A stretch of 64,000 nt of DNA from Nitrosospira multiformis (GTDB taxonomy: Bacteria > Pseudomonadota > Gammaproteobacteria > Burkholderiales > Nitrosomonadaceae), in the NCBI RefSeq assembly GCF_900110185.1, contig NZ_FOCT01000006.1, positions 1-64,000 on the forward strand, written 5' to 3'. The notes below the pieces were generated by a model, which saw nothing but the letters and a program-made list of their open reading frames with translations, was not told where the DNA came from and ran no database searches. Made by a program: the position numbers and the translations under genes. Shown one piece after another: positions 9,555 to 18,492 of this stretch. Position 1 is the stretch's first letter; every line of letters begins with the position of its first letter.

Positions 9555-11369
9555 ATGTCAAGAAAGGATAATGAAGACGCTTTACTGCAATCGGTTGCTT
9601 TACAAACTGCTCAGACAATTTTGAGAGCCCGTCTCCGGGCTGAGCGAGTTCTTGAACAAGCAAAATTAGACTTGCAAGATAAGGCAAGACAATTGGATCA
9701 TTCGCTCACCATTCTTCGTGCTACAAGTACTGTGGAAAGGGAAAGATCGGAGTTCAGGAAAATGCCCGCGCATCTATATCAGGAAGCATACAAGCGGAAA
9801 GCGGAATGTCGGACGTGCGTTGTCGCTGAAAAAACTCCTCTAAAAATATTCACTGCGCGCGTCGATGGCACCAAGGATTACTTTAACGAGAGCTGGTTTG
9901 AATATGCGGGGGTTGGGCTGGGGAAGTTGGTAGGCTGGGCATGGGTTGATCTTATTCACATCGAGGACATAGAAGAGAATTTAAAACGGTGGAAGCAATC
10001 CCTACGAACCGGCGAGCCATTCTGGGTGGAAAATCGGCTCAGAAACGCAACGGGCAGCTATCGCTGGCACTCATCCTGCGCCATACCGATCCGTGATGCT
10101 GGCGACAGGATCTGGATGTGGGTGGGATATTGTATGGACATCCACGAAACAAAGATGAAAACCGAAGAACTGGGGCGCTTTCTTGCAAAAGAGCGGGAAA
10201 TGCGTAAAGACGCGGAGCGAGTCAATCACTCCAAAGACGAGTTTTTCGCAATGCTGTCACATGAATTGAGAAACCCGCTCAATGCCATTCTCGGGTGGTC
10301 CCAGCTTATTTTACAGGGAACAATGAATAGCGAGAGTGTTCGTAAAGGAATTGAGACCATTGAGCGAAACGCCAAGATCCAAAATAAGCTCATCGAGGAT
10401 CTTTTCGAAATGAGCAGGATCACTGCCGGAAAAGTTACCTTGGAACTGCTGAGAATTGATCTTTCAAGTCTTACGGAAGTCGTTGTAGATTCGGCAACGC
10501 CAGTAGCGGAAGCAAAAAAAGTTCGGCTACGAAAAATAATCGATTCTGAGGTGGGATTTGTCCTGGCCGACCAAAATCGATTTCAGCAAGTCCTGTGGAA
10601 TTTATTGGCTAATGCCATAAAATTTACCCCTGCGGAAGGAGAAGTAGAAATCCATGTTCGGAGGGTGGGTTCGCGCGCTGAAGTAAAGGTAAAGGATTCG
10701 GGAATCGGCATTAAACGAGAGTTTCTGCCACACGTTTTTGACCGCTTCCGTCAGGCTGATTCACCTGCCAGTCGGCAACAGATCGGGCTCGGTCTGGGGC
10801 TTGCCATTGTGAAGGAACTGGTCTTGCTTCACAGAGGCACCGTGATTGCCGAAAGCGACGGAGAAGGTAAAGGCTCCGTTTTTACTGTCAGCCTTCCTTT
10901 GATTCAGCATCGCGATACTGGGACTGGAATCGAGAATCAAACCGATATTCTATTGGAGTGCGACGACACGCGCCTCCCGCTCACTGGCCTCACGATTCTG
11001 GTCATCGACGATGAGAGAGATTCTCTTGAAGTTGCGAAAGAGGCCCTTTCAACGCAAGGTGGCACAGTAATTATTGCGGGCGGTGCCGCAGAAGGCCTGG
11101 AAATTCTAAAAGCAGGTAGACCGGATGTGATAATTTGCGATATCGGCATGCCAGGCAAAAATGGATATCAGTTTATCCGGGAAGTAAGAAGCATGCCAAA
11201 AAATTCCGGCTCATCTACACCAGCAATTGCGCTTACCGGCTTTGCACGTCCCGAAGACCGGACAAAAGCGATGATTGCAGGCTACCAAAAACATATCATC
11301 AAGCCCCTAGACACGCCTAAATTGATTGCAGCCATCACAGATCTCGTGCCAAGTCAATCCCTCTCTTAA
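9555..11369 (+). CDS. Hybrid sensor histidine kinase, single PAS, paralogue of upstream kinase
   Basis: A 604-residue hybrid kinase that aligns with the preceding gene over most of its length but is about 95 residues shorter. The N-terminal coil (QLDHSLTILRAT) matches the other protein. The first PAS domain is then missing, replaced by about 35 residues containing a Cys pair (KAECRTCVV). One PAS/PAC covers about 90-200 (KIFTARVDG...MWVGYCMDIHETK). HisKA has His236 in AMLSHELRNPL. The ATPase motifs are NLLANAIKFTPAEG, DSGIGI and GLGLGL, and the receiver has acceptor Asp529 in VIICDIGMPG and Lys in IIKP. All catalytic residues are kept, so it should be active. The start follows AAAGGATAGCCC. 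It looks like a tandem copy that lost one sensor domain. Confidence 0.92.
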   Translation: MSRKDNEDALLQSVALQTAQTILRARLRAERVLEQAKLDLQDKARQLDHSLTILRATSTVERERSEFRKMPAHLYQEAYKRKAECRTCVVAEKTPLKIFTARVDGTKDYFNESWFEYAGVGLGKLVGWAWVDLIHIEDIEENLKRWKQSLRTGEPFWVENRLRNATGSYRWHSSCAIPIRDAGDRIWMWVGYCMDIHETKMKTEELGRFLAKEREMRKDAERVNHSKDEFFAMLSHELRNPLNAILGWSQLILQGTMNSESVRKGIETIERNAKIQNKLIEDLFEMSRITAGKVTLELLRIDLSSLTEVVVDSATPVAEAKKVRLRKIIDSEVGFVLADQNRFQQVLWNLLANAIKFTPAEGEVEIHVRRVGSRAEVKVKDSGIGIKREFLPHVFDRFRQADSPASRQQIGLGLGLAIVKELVLLHRGTVIAESDGEGKGSVFTVSLPLIQHRDTGTGIENQTDILLECDDTRLPLTGLTILVIDDERDSLEVAKEALSTQGGTVIIAGGAAEGLEILKAGRPDVIICDIGMPGKNGYQFIREVRSMPKNSGSSTPAIALTGFARPEDRTKAMIAGYQKHIIKPLDTPKLIAAITDLVPSQSLS

Positions 11370-11713
11370 CACATCTCTCATGGAAGCTCAATAAGTTTTT
11401 TTGCTTCCACATAAGCAATTCTCCCCTTTATCACGAAGGCACCAAGGCTCGGGGACGGAATTCCGTTTATGCCGTTTGAACGAACTCTTCTCAGCATTTC
11501 CTGACATTCCCAGGCGCTTTTCTGCCTAATCCCCTATCGTATATAGCTCAACCCCCAGGTCTGCGGGGACTTGAAAAATACGCCAGAACCCCAAATAATA
11601 ATAAGTGTATGGCATAACTTCAGGCTCCGCGCGCCAGTGTAAAGTCAGGGAGACAGAAAACTCAATTTAATGGATTTTTGAAAAACCAGCTATAACAGGA
11701 CTTGAAATATATC
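11370..11713. other. Intergenic region with one hairpin
   Basis: This 344-base gap lies between the kinase and the MetE-like gene. A 7-bp perfect inverted repeat TGGAAGC...GCTTCCA (11381-11409) has a 15-base loop ending in seven T. It may act as a transcription stop for the kinase, although the T-run is in the loop and not after the stem. No other feature is evident. Confidence 0.4.
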
Positions 11714-12805
11714 ATGTTGACAATACCAACCGAGCCGATTGGAAGCATCCCACGCCCTCTCGAGCTCATCCGGACCATTGAGAGCAAGGATTGGAACCCG
11801 GGGACAGATTCCGCACTTGATCACCTATATGAAAAGGCAATAATAGATACTATCAGAAGATTTGAAGCGACGGGTTCCCCTGTTATAACAGACGGCGAAC
11901 AGCGTAAATATCACAACTTTTGGACATATTGTGTCGATGGACTGGAAAATACGACGCCGGAAGGCTTTGTTATCCCCTTCTCTGCGGGACATAGTCGAAG
12001 GATGCCAATGTTGAAAAAAGGACCATTTCGGTATCGCATATATGCAGATTGTTATCTCGAAACAGCCATGCGTTACACAAATTTACCTGTAAAACAGGCT
12101 GTTATTTCCCCTTCTGCATTAAGTTTAATGTACCCCGCCCAAGAAATTGAGGGATACTCCCGGGACCAGTTTATCGAGGATTTATTGAACGAACATGAAA
12201 CCGAGGTTCGACGCTGCCTCCATAAAGGCGCGCACAAAGTCCAGATCGATTTTACCGAGGGGCGCCTGGCACTGAAAATTGATCCCACAGGAAGACTTCT
12301 GGACAGTTTTATTGATCTCAATAATATGGCGCTATCCCGATTTAATTCAGATGAGCTTTCCAGAATAGGCGTGCACACATGTCCTGGAGGTGACCGCGAT
12401 TCTACGCACAGTGCCGATATCGACTATTCTCAACTCTTGCCAAAGTTGTTTCAGTTGAAGGCAAAAAACTTTTATATAGCTTTTTCTGGTGAGAAAGACC
12501 GTCTACGTATCCTTAATATGATTCGGGCCCATCTCAAGCCGGATCAAAAAATTTTTATTGGAGTAACCTCCCCAATCAACCCCGAGGTGGAGCGGCCCGA
12601 GCACATCTGTGACCTTATCGTGGAAGCAGCGGAGTTCATACCGGTTGAGCAGCTGGGAACAACTGACGATTGCGGTTTTTCGCCTTTTTGTGATGATATC
12701 TCTACCACCAGGGAGACGGCGTTTGCAAAAATTGCAGCACGAGTGCAAGGTACGACACTTGCATCCAGCATACTCAGCGGAATTGCACAATCCTGCACGT
12801 CTTGA
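11714..12805 (+). CDS. MetE C-terminal-domain-like methyltransferase
   Basis: A 363-residue protein matching the catalytic half of cobalamin-independent methionine synthase (methyl transfer to a zinc-bound thiol). It starts TIPTEPIGSIPRP, as in the free-standing MetE-like family, and carries the Zn ligands His221 and Cys223 in HTCPGGD and Cys320 in DDCGFSPFCDD. A Glu in AFSGEKDR is a candidate fourth ligand. Full MetE is about 750 residues with a duplicated N-terminal barrel. Here only one barrel is present, so folate-triglutamate specificity may differ. The ATG at 11714 was chosen over a TTG four codons earlier. An AGGA lies 12 bases upstream. A strong hairpin follows the stop. It stands alone, with no metabolic neighbours. 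The methyl donor and acceptor are unknown. Confidence 0.82.
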   Translation: MLTIPTEPIGSIPRPLELIRTIESKDWNPGTDSALDHLYEKAIIDTIRRFEATGSPVITDGEQRKYHNFWTYCVDGLENTTPEGFVIPFSAGHSRRMPMLKKGPFRYRIYADCYLETAMRYTNLPVKQAVISPSALSLMYPAQEIEGYSRDQFIEDLLNEHETEVRRCLHKGAHKVQIDFTEGRLALKIDPTGRLLDSFIDLNNMALSRFNSDELSRIGVHTCPGGDRDSTHSADIDYSQLLPKLFQLKAKNFYIAFSGEKDRLRILNMIRAHLKPDQKIFIGVTSPINPEVERPEHICDLIVEAAEFIPVEQLGTTDDCGFSPFCDDISTTRETAFAKIAARVQGTTLASSILSGIAQSCTS

Positions 12806-12861
12806 AATAGATTCTCGAAGGGCATGTATTAGACTAGGTCCTGCCATTAAATATGTTGTTT

Positions 12862-12897
12862 TGGCACCGGGCTATAACTCCGGTGCCATTCCTTCTC
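12862..12897 (+). terminator. Terminator of the MetE-like gene
   Basis: A perfect 9-bp stem TGGCACCGG...CCGGTGCCA with a 9-base loop (12862-12888) is followed by a pyrimidine-rich tail (ttccttctc). It lies 56 bases after the stop of the MetE-like gene and before the convergent Cys-rich gene, so it may serve both strands. Confidence 0.65.
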
Positions 12898-12944
12898 ATT
12901 AATTAAGCTTAATGGACGGAAGAGGCAAGTCTTGTGTAGGACAC

Positions 12945-13259
12945 TTACGGCAGGCCCAGACACAGCCTCATGCATTCTGTCTGAGACAAACCCATTTCTC
13001 TGCAGCGTTCCCGGCAATCCAGAGAGTCACCTCCTCCTCCGCCATCATCCATAGGACATTCAACCCTGCACCGTTCGAAACTCACCCCATTTTCGAAAAA
13101 CCGCTCGCATATTAACTGACATTCAGTTGGCGGCAGACTGATATTACCTATTTGCTGAATATATATCCCGTTTCCTGAAGAGGTCGTATTACCACGTAAG
13201 CTATAGTTCAACGTTGATCTGTAAAGCGAGAGGTCTGCGGTAAATCCTGGTATATTCAT
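12945..13259 (-). CDS. Cys-rich protein with PGFTA leader and twin C-x3-C motifs
   Basis: A 104-residue protein of unknown function. It begins MNIPGFTADLSLYRS, almost the same as the start of the protein at 43723-44145 (MNMPGFTAEAAIYRTS), after which the two differ. The C-terminal half has eight cysteines in two modules: Cys47-x3-Cys51-x12-Cys64-x3-Cys68 and Cys82-x3-Cys86-x9-Cys96-x3-Cys100, separated by a DDGGGGGDS linker. Paired C-x3-C helices of this spacing are seen in alpha-hairpinin and CHCH-type folds. There is no classical signal peptide and no membrane segment. A good ribosome site (AAGGGGTG) precedes the ATG. The gene is divergent from an alpha/beta hydrolase. The shared leader could be a targeting, processing or modification signal. 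I found no maturase or transporter beside it. Confidence 0.75.
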   Translation of the reverse strand: MNIPGFTADLSLYRSTLNYSLRGNTTSSGNGIYIQQIGNISLPPTECQLICERFFENGVSFERCRVECPMDDGGGGGDSLDCRERCREMGLSQTECMRLCLGLP

Positions 13260-13448
13260 TTGACACCCCTTGTTTGACTGATCAGACTATAAAACACCAG
13301 TCCTTCTATATCTGATTAGTCCAAATGGCAAAAAAATCAAGGCTATCGCGCTGTGATAGCTGGATTTACCAGTGCAGGCCATTTCGAGTGATACCCACCG
13401 CATGGAAAAATAATATTGTTGCTTACCACTCCGGTATTTTCGTAGAAG

Positions 13449-14339
13449 ATGCGCCGCTGGATCCTGATCGGGATTTTTTTCTTTTCCTCCTGCTTTGCTG
13501 TCATCTTGCTGGCAGCGCTTGGAGTGGGCGAACTCCTGTCCGGAGCAGTACCCACTGCAGTAAATACGCTCTCGATCGATCTGCCAGTCGAACCGGTAGA
13601 GATTCCCGTCTACACTGATGCCCACCAAGCAAGCTCAAACGTGCATGGATGGCTGGTGCGTGGAGTACGCGGACGCGGCATGGTACTGCTGGTTCATTCT
13701 CTCAGGAGCAACCGGGTGGAAATGCTGAGCCGTGCCCGGTTTTTGAACCGGCAGGGATATGGCGCGCTCCTCATCGATCTTCGGGCGCATGGTGAAACGC
13801 CGGGACAACGCATCACCTTCGGCGTCCAGGAAGCTGAAGATGTGGAAGCAGCTATCGTCTGGCTGCGTAATACTTTTTCCGGCGAGCGAATCGGCGCGGT
13901 TGGCGTCTCGCTTGGTGCGGCCGCGATTGTGCTCGCGAAAAATCCACCGCGGCTCGATGCTGTAGTGCTTGAATCCCTCCATCCCACCATCGATGAAGCA
14001 GTGGACAACCGCCTCAGACTTCACCTTGGAAACTTCGGGTCGGTTTTCTCCCCCTTGCTGCTATGGCAGCTCTCCTTTCGTCTCGATGTAAATCCCGACG
14101 AGTTGAATCCGATCGACCGCATCGGTAATCTCAGCTCGCCTCTTCTGCTGATCTCAGGGACTGACGATCGGCATACGACAGTAACAGAAACCGAAAGGCT
14201 GTTTGCTGCTGCCCGTCAGCCAAAAGAATTATGGATCGTTCCGGGCGGAGGACATTTCAATATGCATACCTACGCAGGCAGGGAATACGAAAATCGCATA
14301 CTAGATTTTCTGGATCGATATTTGCCAAGGCGAAACTGA
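13449..14339 (+). CDS. Alpha/beta hydrolase with N-terminal membrane anchor
   Basis: A 296-residue serine hydrolase. Residues 4-33 form one long hydrophobic segment (signal anchor or signal peptide), so the enzyme should face the periplasm. The oxyanion strand is LLVHS around 79-84. The nucleophile elbow is GVSLGA with Ser around 153. The acidic residue is in SGTDDRH around 238-243 and the catalytic His in PGGGHFN around 271-277. The layout resembles BAAT/FrsA-like and YfhR-like esterases. The substrate is unknown. The ATG follows GTAGAAG. It is divergent from the Cys-rich gene at 13259, sharing a 190-base region that contains a 6-bp hairpin GCTATC-7-GATAGC. Confidence 0.85.
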   Translation: MRRWILIGIFFFSSCFAVILLAALGVGELLSGAVPTAVNTLSIDLPVEPVEIPVYTDAHQASSNVHGWLVRGVRGRGMVLLVHSLRSNRVEMLSRARFLNRQGYGALLIDLRAHGETPGQRITFGVQEAEDVEAAIVWLRNTFSGERIGAVGVSLGAAAIVLAKNPPRLDAVVLESLHPTIDEAVDNRLRLHLGNFGSVFSPLLLWQLSFRLDVNPDELNPIDRIGNLSSPLLLISGTDDRHTTVTETERLFAAARQPKELWIVPGGGHFNMHTYAGREYENRILDFLDRYLPRRN

Positions 14340-14464
14340 AGCTCTGATCTGACTGCTAATCGTGCGATCACCTCTTGTCGCCCGTAGCAGATGACTCTAG
14401 CGATAAAGCGATAAGGGAAAGTGCCCATTGCCGCAAAGAAACTTGCGGCGCTGGCAGCAAGTTT

Positions 14465-15505
14465 TTAGAATGGAGTCAGGAAAGATACGCCGCTCGCGCC
14501 CACAGCAGAGCCACTTTGAAGCCGATGTGCGAAAAGATTCCCTCGCGCTTCCCTGTCATCACCCATTACACGCGCAATCCTGCTCTTATGGAAGCTCGCG
14601 AGTTGTTTCCGGAACGGGATGACAAACGGCAGTCGGCCCTCATACTGCGCCCCATACAGCGCTCCGTGCAACTTCGGCAACTCGTGCCAGGGCGTGGTCG
14701 GCCGGCTGTGGTGGGCGTTATGATAGCCAAAATTCAGAGTAATGAGATTCAACCATGGATGCCTGATCGAAACCGGATTGCTGAATGTGTGAGCCTGCTC
14801 ATAATCCCGGTCACCCCGGTATTTTATCAGTTCCGCATCGTTATCGAATCCTATAATAATGTCATAATTATGCTGAAGCGCATCCATGAAGCGCAGGATT
14901 GTCAGAAATATGACATAGGCGATCAGGTAACACAGATAGGCAAGTGGAGAATATACGAATAGCATCACAAGCAAGCTGAACCGGACAAGGATAATTCGTG
15001 CTGTACGAAGCCATTGATCTTTCTTCTCCCCGAAGATGAATGGTGCAAAAATGAGCACGGCGTGCATAAGAAGCTCTATAGCGGGCACATACAGCCACTC
15101 CAGCACTTCCACAAATTTACGTTGGACGGGATGGCGGGCAAGGTAACCCCTATAGTCGAACTCGACCACATCCGCATTATCCACATGATGCCGCATATGC
15201 TTTTCCCGCAGATCTGCGAAAGTGCCATAGCAACCGCCGGTCAACCAATTCAACATGCTACCCAGAAGGGCATTATGCTGCGGTGATTTGAACAGGGCAT
15301 TGTGCCCGCACTCGTGAATCAGGTACGAGGCAATTACCATACCGTGAGCCAAAGCAAATGTGCCGATTACCATAAGAACGGGGTGCAGGGACAGGATAAG
15401 CGCGAGTCCTCCCAGATAACTCAAATGACAATAAAGCAAGGCTGAAACGCTCGGGAGCAGGCCACCTTTATAGCGAAAGTATGTTTTCTCGATTTTCGTG
15501 AACAT
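14465..15505 (-). CDS. Fatty-acid desaturase (membrane di-iron)
   Basis: A 346-residue integral membrane desaturase introducing a double bond into acyl chains, with electrons from a ferredoxin- or rubredoxin-type donor. All three histidine boxes are present: HECGHN, HMRHH and, near the C-terminus, HNAHH. At least four hydrophobic segments surround them. I favour the ATG at 15505 (MFTKIEKTYF) because GAGAG lies 10 bases upstream. The in-frame ATG at 15568 has no ribosome site and would place coding sequence closer to the operator. The gene is divergent from a MarR-like regulator, with a perfect inverted repeat between them, which suggests regulated membrane fluidity. The last ~40 residues are polar and atypical. 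Confidence 0.9.
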   Translation of the reverse strand: MFTKIEKTYFRYKGGLLPSVSALLYCHLSYLGGLALILSLHPVLMVIGTFALAHGMVIASYLIHECGHNALFKSPQHNALLGSMLNWLTGGCYGTFADLREKHMRHHVDNADVVEFDYRGYLARHPVQRKFVEVLEWLYVPAIELLMHAVLIFAPFIFGEKKDQWLRTARIILVRFSLLVMLFVYSPLAYLCYLIAYVIFLTILRFMDALQHNYDIIIGFDNDAELIKYRGDRDYEQAHTFSNPVSIRHPWLNLITLNFGYHNAHHSRPTTPWHELPKLHGALYGAQYEGRLPFVIPFRKQLASFHKSRIARVMGDDREARGNLFAHRLQSGSAVGASGVSFLTPF

Positions 15506-15596
15506 GGTTTTATAACTCTCAACAGTTATGCTTTCGCGCCGCCAGCCAGAAACTACAAGTCGCCCCATAGAGGCATGTCAAATCTAATGTGTCAAT

Positions 15597-15620
15597 TATA
15601 CATGTAAAATTGCATGTATA
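15597..15620. promoter_or_regulatory. Perfect inverted repeat, likely operator for the desaturase regulator
   Basis: TATACATG-8-CATGTATA forms a perfect 8-bp dyad with arms centred about 16 bases apart, suiting a MarR-type dimer. It lies between the divergent desaturase and MarR-like genes. A TATAAT -10-like box (15639-15644) for the regulator follows 18 bases later, so binding here would block the regulator promoter and probably the desaturase promoter too. Confidence 0.6.
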
Positions 15621-15688
15621 TGTGTATTATTCTGCGCCTATAATAAAGCCCATGGTTCCAAAACAAAGGGAAGGAAGAGAAAGGAAAA

Positions 15689-16087
15689 ATGACCGGACTT
15701 TATAAGCAGTCAAACGCCCGGCGCCGCCAGTTCGTTCAACTGCTGACAGATCTCGATGAGTACTGGATAGGGGTTCTGGGGAACAAGCTTTTCCATGACT
15801 TGAATTACTACGACCTTTTCACGCAGATGTGGCTCAAGATTAACAGTTCAGAGGACGATACCTTCCGCAAATCCGAGTTATATAAGCTCATGCCCCATAT
15901 CAGCCAGCGGACAGCAATCAAATATATCCAGACAGCCATTGATCACGGTTTGCTCATCGAACGAATGGACCCACAGGATCAGCGATCCCGGCAAATTACG
16001 GTGTCAACCGATCTCAGGCGCAAAATCGAACTTTTCCTGGACCACTCCATCTCGATGCTTCAGGAGGCATCCTGGCAGACCGATTGA
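15689..16087 (+). CDS. MarR-like winged-helix regulator
   Basis: A 132-residue protein with the length and layout of a MarR family dimeric repressor. N-terminal helices (residues 1-50) are followed by a helix-turn-helix region, SELYKLMPHISQRTAIKYIQTAIDHGLL, and a wing with DPQDQRSRQITVS, the conserved D-x-R-S wing motif. A C-terminal dimerisation helix completes it. The divergent desaturase and the intervening dyad at 15597-15620 suggest it controls membrane lipid unsaturation and its own expression. The ligand is unknown. The stop lies 12 bases from the convergent metY stop. The start follows GGAAGGAAGAGAAAGGAAAA. Confidence 0.78.
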   Translation: MTGLYKQSNARRRQFVQLLTDLDEYWIGVLGNKLFHDLNYYDLFTQMWLKINSSEDDTFRKSELYKLMPHISQRTAIKYIQTAIDHGLLIERMDPQDQRSRQITVSTDLRRKIELFLDHSISMLQEASWQTD

Positions 16088-16099
16088 TCTCAGCGTAAG

Positions 16100-17389
16100 T
16101 CAGGTAATCGCATCGAGCGCCTGCGCGATATCCGCGATGATGTCGTCAATATGCTCAATTCCAACCGATATCCTCACGAGACCCGGTGAAACTCCCGCGG
16201 CCTTCAATTCGTCAGGACTCAACTGTCTGTGAGTGGTTGTTGCAGGATGACAAGCAAGCGATTTGGCATCGCCTATATTGACTAACCGCAGGATCATCTT
16301 CAGGGCATCGATAAACTCGCTGCCGGCAACCGCTCCACCCTTGATCTCAAAGCTCAATAGGCCGGATGCTTTCCCTTTGCTGATCCTGTTGCACAGATCA
16401 TGATATTTACTGCTGGGCAAACCCGCGTAATTAACACGCCCTACCAAGGGATGCGCTTCAAGATACTGCGCCACCTTCAAGGCATTCTCGCAGTGCCGCT
16501 CCATTCTCAAACCCAGGGTTTCCAATCCTTGCAGTATCAAAAATGCGCTGTGGGGCGCCAGGGCTGCACCGGTGTTGCGCAATGGCACAACCCGACAGCG
16601 ACCGATAAAAGCCGCGGCTTCAAATGCTTCTGTATAAACAACGTCGTGATATGAAGGGTCGGGTTCATTCAGCAAGGGAAAGCGGTCCTTATGCTTTACC
16701 CAGTCGAATTGCCCGGAATCGATAATCATTCCTCCAACTGTCGTACCATGTCCACCGATATATTTCGTCAGTGAATGCACAACAATATCCGCACCGAGCT
16801 TGAAAGGTTGACATAGATAGGGGGTGGAAACCGTACTGTCGACGATGAGGGGCACGCCGTGCCGGTGGGCGATGTCAGCGATCTTCTCGATATCGACAAC
16901 GTTTCCCGAGGGGTTTCCGATCGATTCACAAAAAACTGCCCGAGTCCTGTTATCTATATGCTGCTCGATTCCTTCAAAATCATCATGTGAGACCATACGC
17001 GCATCAATCCCCTGCCTGGGAAAAGTGTGTGCAAACAGGTTGTACGTGCCGCCATACAGTTGGCTCGTGCTCACAATATTGTCGCCGGCATTAGTGATGC
17101 ACTGAATGGCGTAAGTGATTGCCGCCATGCCTGAAGCAACCGCCAGCCCACCCACTCCACCCTCCATCTCTGCCAGACGCTGCTCCAGCACCGCATTGGT
17201 CGGGTTCATTATCCGGGTATAAATATTTCCCGGCACCTTCAAGTCAAACAAGTCAGCCCCATGCTGCGTATTGTCAAATGTATAGGAAGTCGTCTGATAA
17301 ATCGGTACTGCCGCAGCCTTCGTTGAAGCTTCCGATTTATATCCGTGATGCAATGCCAGAGATTCCAGTTTCATGCCATTCTTTTCCAT
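16100..17389 (-). CDS. metY: O-acetylhomoserine sulfhydrylase / aminocarboxypropyltransferase
   Basis: A 429-residue PLP enzyme of the Cys/Met metabolism family. It joins sulfide or methanethiol to O-acetylhomoserine to give homocysteine or methionine. The start TLALHHGY-like segment, VPIYQTTSYTFDNTQHGADLF and GNIYTRIMNPTN are diagnostic of the OAH sulfhydrylase branch. SGMAAITYAI and the PLP Lys in HSLTKYIGGHG follow, then the C-terminal ATTTHRQL and LVRISVGIEH motifs. The open frame extends to 17641, but the extra 84 residues are not homologous. The family normally starts at MKLES (17374) or the ATG five codons before it (17389), which I use. It acts in the cytoplasm. It is convergent with the MarR-like gene and divergent from the frameshifted gene at 17435. 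Confidence 0.9.
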   Translation of the reverse strand: MEKNGMKLESLALHHGYKSEASTKAAAVPIYQTTSYTFDNTQHGADLFDLKVPGNIYTRIMNPTNAVLEQRLAEMEGGVGGLAVASGMAAITYAIQCITNAGDNIVSTSQLYGGTYNLFAHTFPRQGIDARMVSHDDFEGIEQHIDNRTRAVFCESIGNPSGNVVDIEKIADIAHRHGVPLIVDSTVSTPYLCQPFKLGADIVVHSLTKYIGGHGTTVGGMIIDSGQFDWVKHKDRFPLLNEPDPSYHDVVYTEAFEAAAFIGRCRVVPLRNTGAALAPHSAFLILQGLETLGLRMERHCENALKVAQYLEAHPLVGRVNYAGLPSSKYHDLCNRISKGKASGLLSFEIKGGAVAGSEFIDALKMILRLVNIGDAKSLACHPATTTHRQLSPDELKAAGVSPGLVRISVGIEHIDDIIADIAQALDAIT

Positions 17390-17434
17390 AAATGATTCGT
17401 CCCAACTACAATAAATATCTTCGACAAGCTTCTC

Positions 17435-18261
17435 ATGACACCCGATGATCTCATAAAACGCCATGATCAGCAGCAGCATGCTGCCGCACAGGCAGCCATG
17501 GCTCGAAAACTGCCAGAGAACCCGAATATTTCCGACTTCGCTGACTTTTCTAGGGAGGCGATGGCGGGAGTGATCAAGAGGTTCGGAACGATTGTCAACG
17601 AAACGGAAAGCTGGATCGACTCCCTTCCGCTCCCACTGCAATTGATGACTCAGCCGAAACTGACGGTCGATCTTACACTGGAAACCCTGAAATCCCCCGC
17701 ACCCTTCGGTCTATCCCTATCCTCGCTATGCAAGCTTGCACGGAAAGGATTCATTTACCTGAATCTGCGAGACTACGATTCCGACCTGCAGAATGATCTC
17801 GCCGGTCATCTCGCCTGCCAGTCCAGGCTTGAACAGCTCTTTACTCAAGTTCCGAACGGGGTTTATTTCGGCAGCGCGATACGCAAAAGTATTTTCGACG
17901 CGGCCAATTTGGCCCTGCTTCGCATGTGGATGGCAGGAAGTCCGAACTCCAGGACTTGATCAGCCAATACAATGCCATTGAATCTGAATCCTTTGACCTT
18001 ATCGCAAAGGAGAAGAAACTGGCAAAGCTGTTCACTGTCGGCACGAGTACACTCGCTGCTCTGCCGGGAGTGGGAATTTACTTTGGATTTGGGGTTGCCA
18101 TGCCCTGGCTTGCCGCAGCAGCGGCCACAGAACCTCTCGCTGCACTGCTGGCCAATCAATTTACCCCCGCTATTGCCGAGTCACTCGTGCAGAAAATCAA
18201 ACTGTCGCGTAGACTCGACGAAATGCTCTACCGGGTCCACAAGATCGTCAGTCAAGTTTGA
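17435..18261 (+). pseudogene. Uncharacterised protein gene split by a frameshift
   Basis: Two overlapping frames read as one protein of about 275 residues. The first (17435-17959, 174 residues) runs well until FDAANLALLRMW, then ends after a short nonsense tail. The second (from about 17926, in the -1 frame, to 18261) continues naturally as MDGRKSELQDLISQYN and onward to the end. The joined protein has an acidic helical N-terminus, a central SLCKLARKGF segment and one or two hydrophobic helices (STLAALPGVGIYFGF, AMPWLAAAAATEPLAALLA). I do not recognise the family. No classic slippery heptamer is visible at the junction, so a mutation or sequencing error is more likely than programmed shifting. 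A GTG at 17926 could allow separate re-initiation of the second half. Confidence 0.55.
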
Positions 18262-18492
18262 GTCAATGGGTGCCCATTGATTCATACGACGGGCGCTTTG
18301 TGCCGTAGCGTACAGAAAGATTCCAGCAAATCATTAATGCTAACGATCCATCTTCTACATCCTGTTATTCCGCAGGAAGAGAATTGTTAAAAGCCGCTTG
18401 CCGAAGCTTGGGTGAGTTGAGCATGAATGGCCGATTTCTTGAAGCCTATACGCCCCGTAACTTAAAAAAGTCAAACAAAAAAGGATACATTT

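Noticed and set aside
16100..17641. Extended N-terminus of the metY frame to 17641
   Set aside because: Extra 84 residues overlap the divergent gene and lack homology; family start is at 17374-17389.
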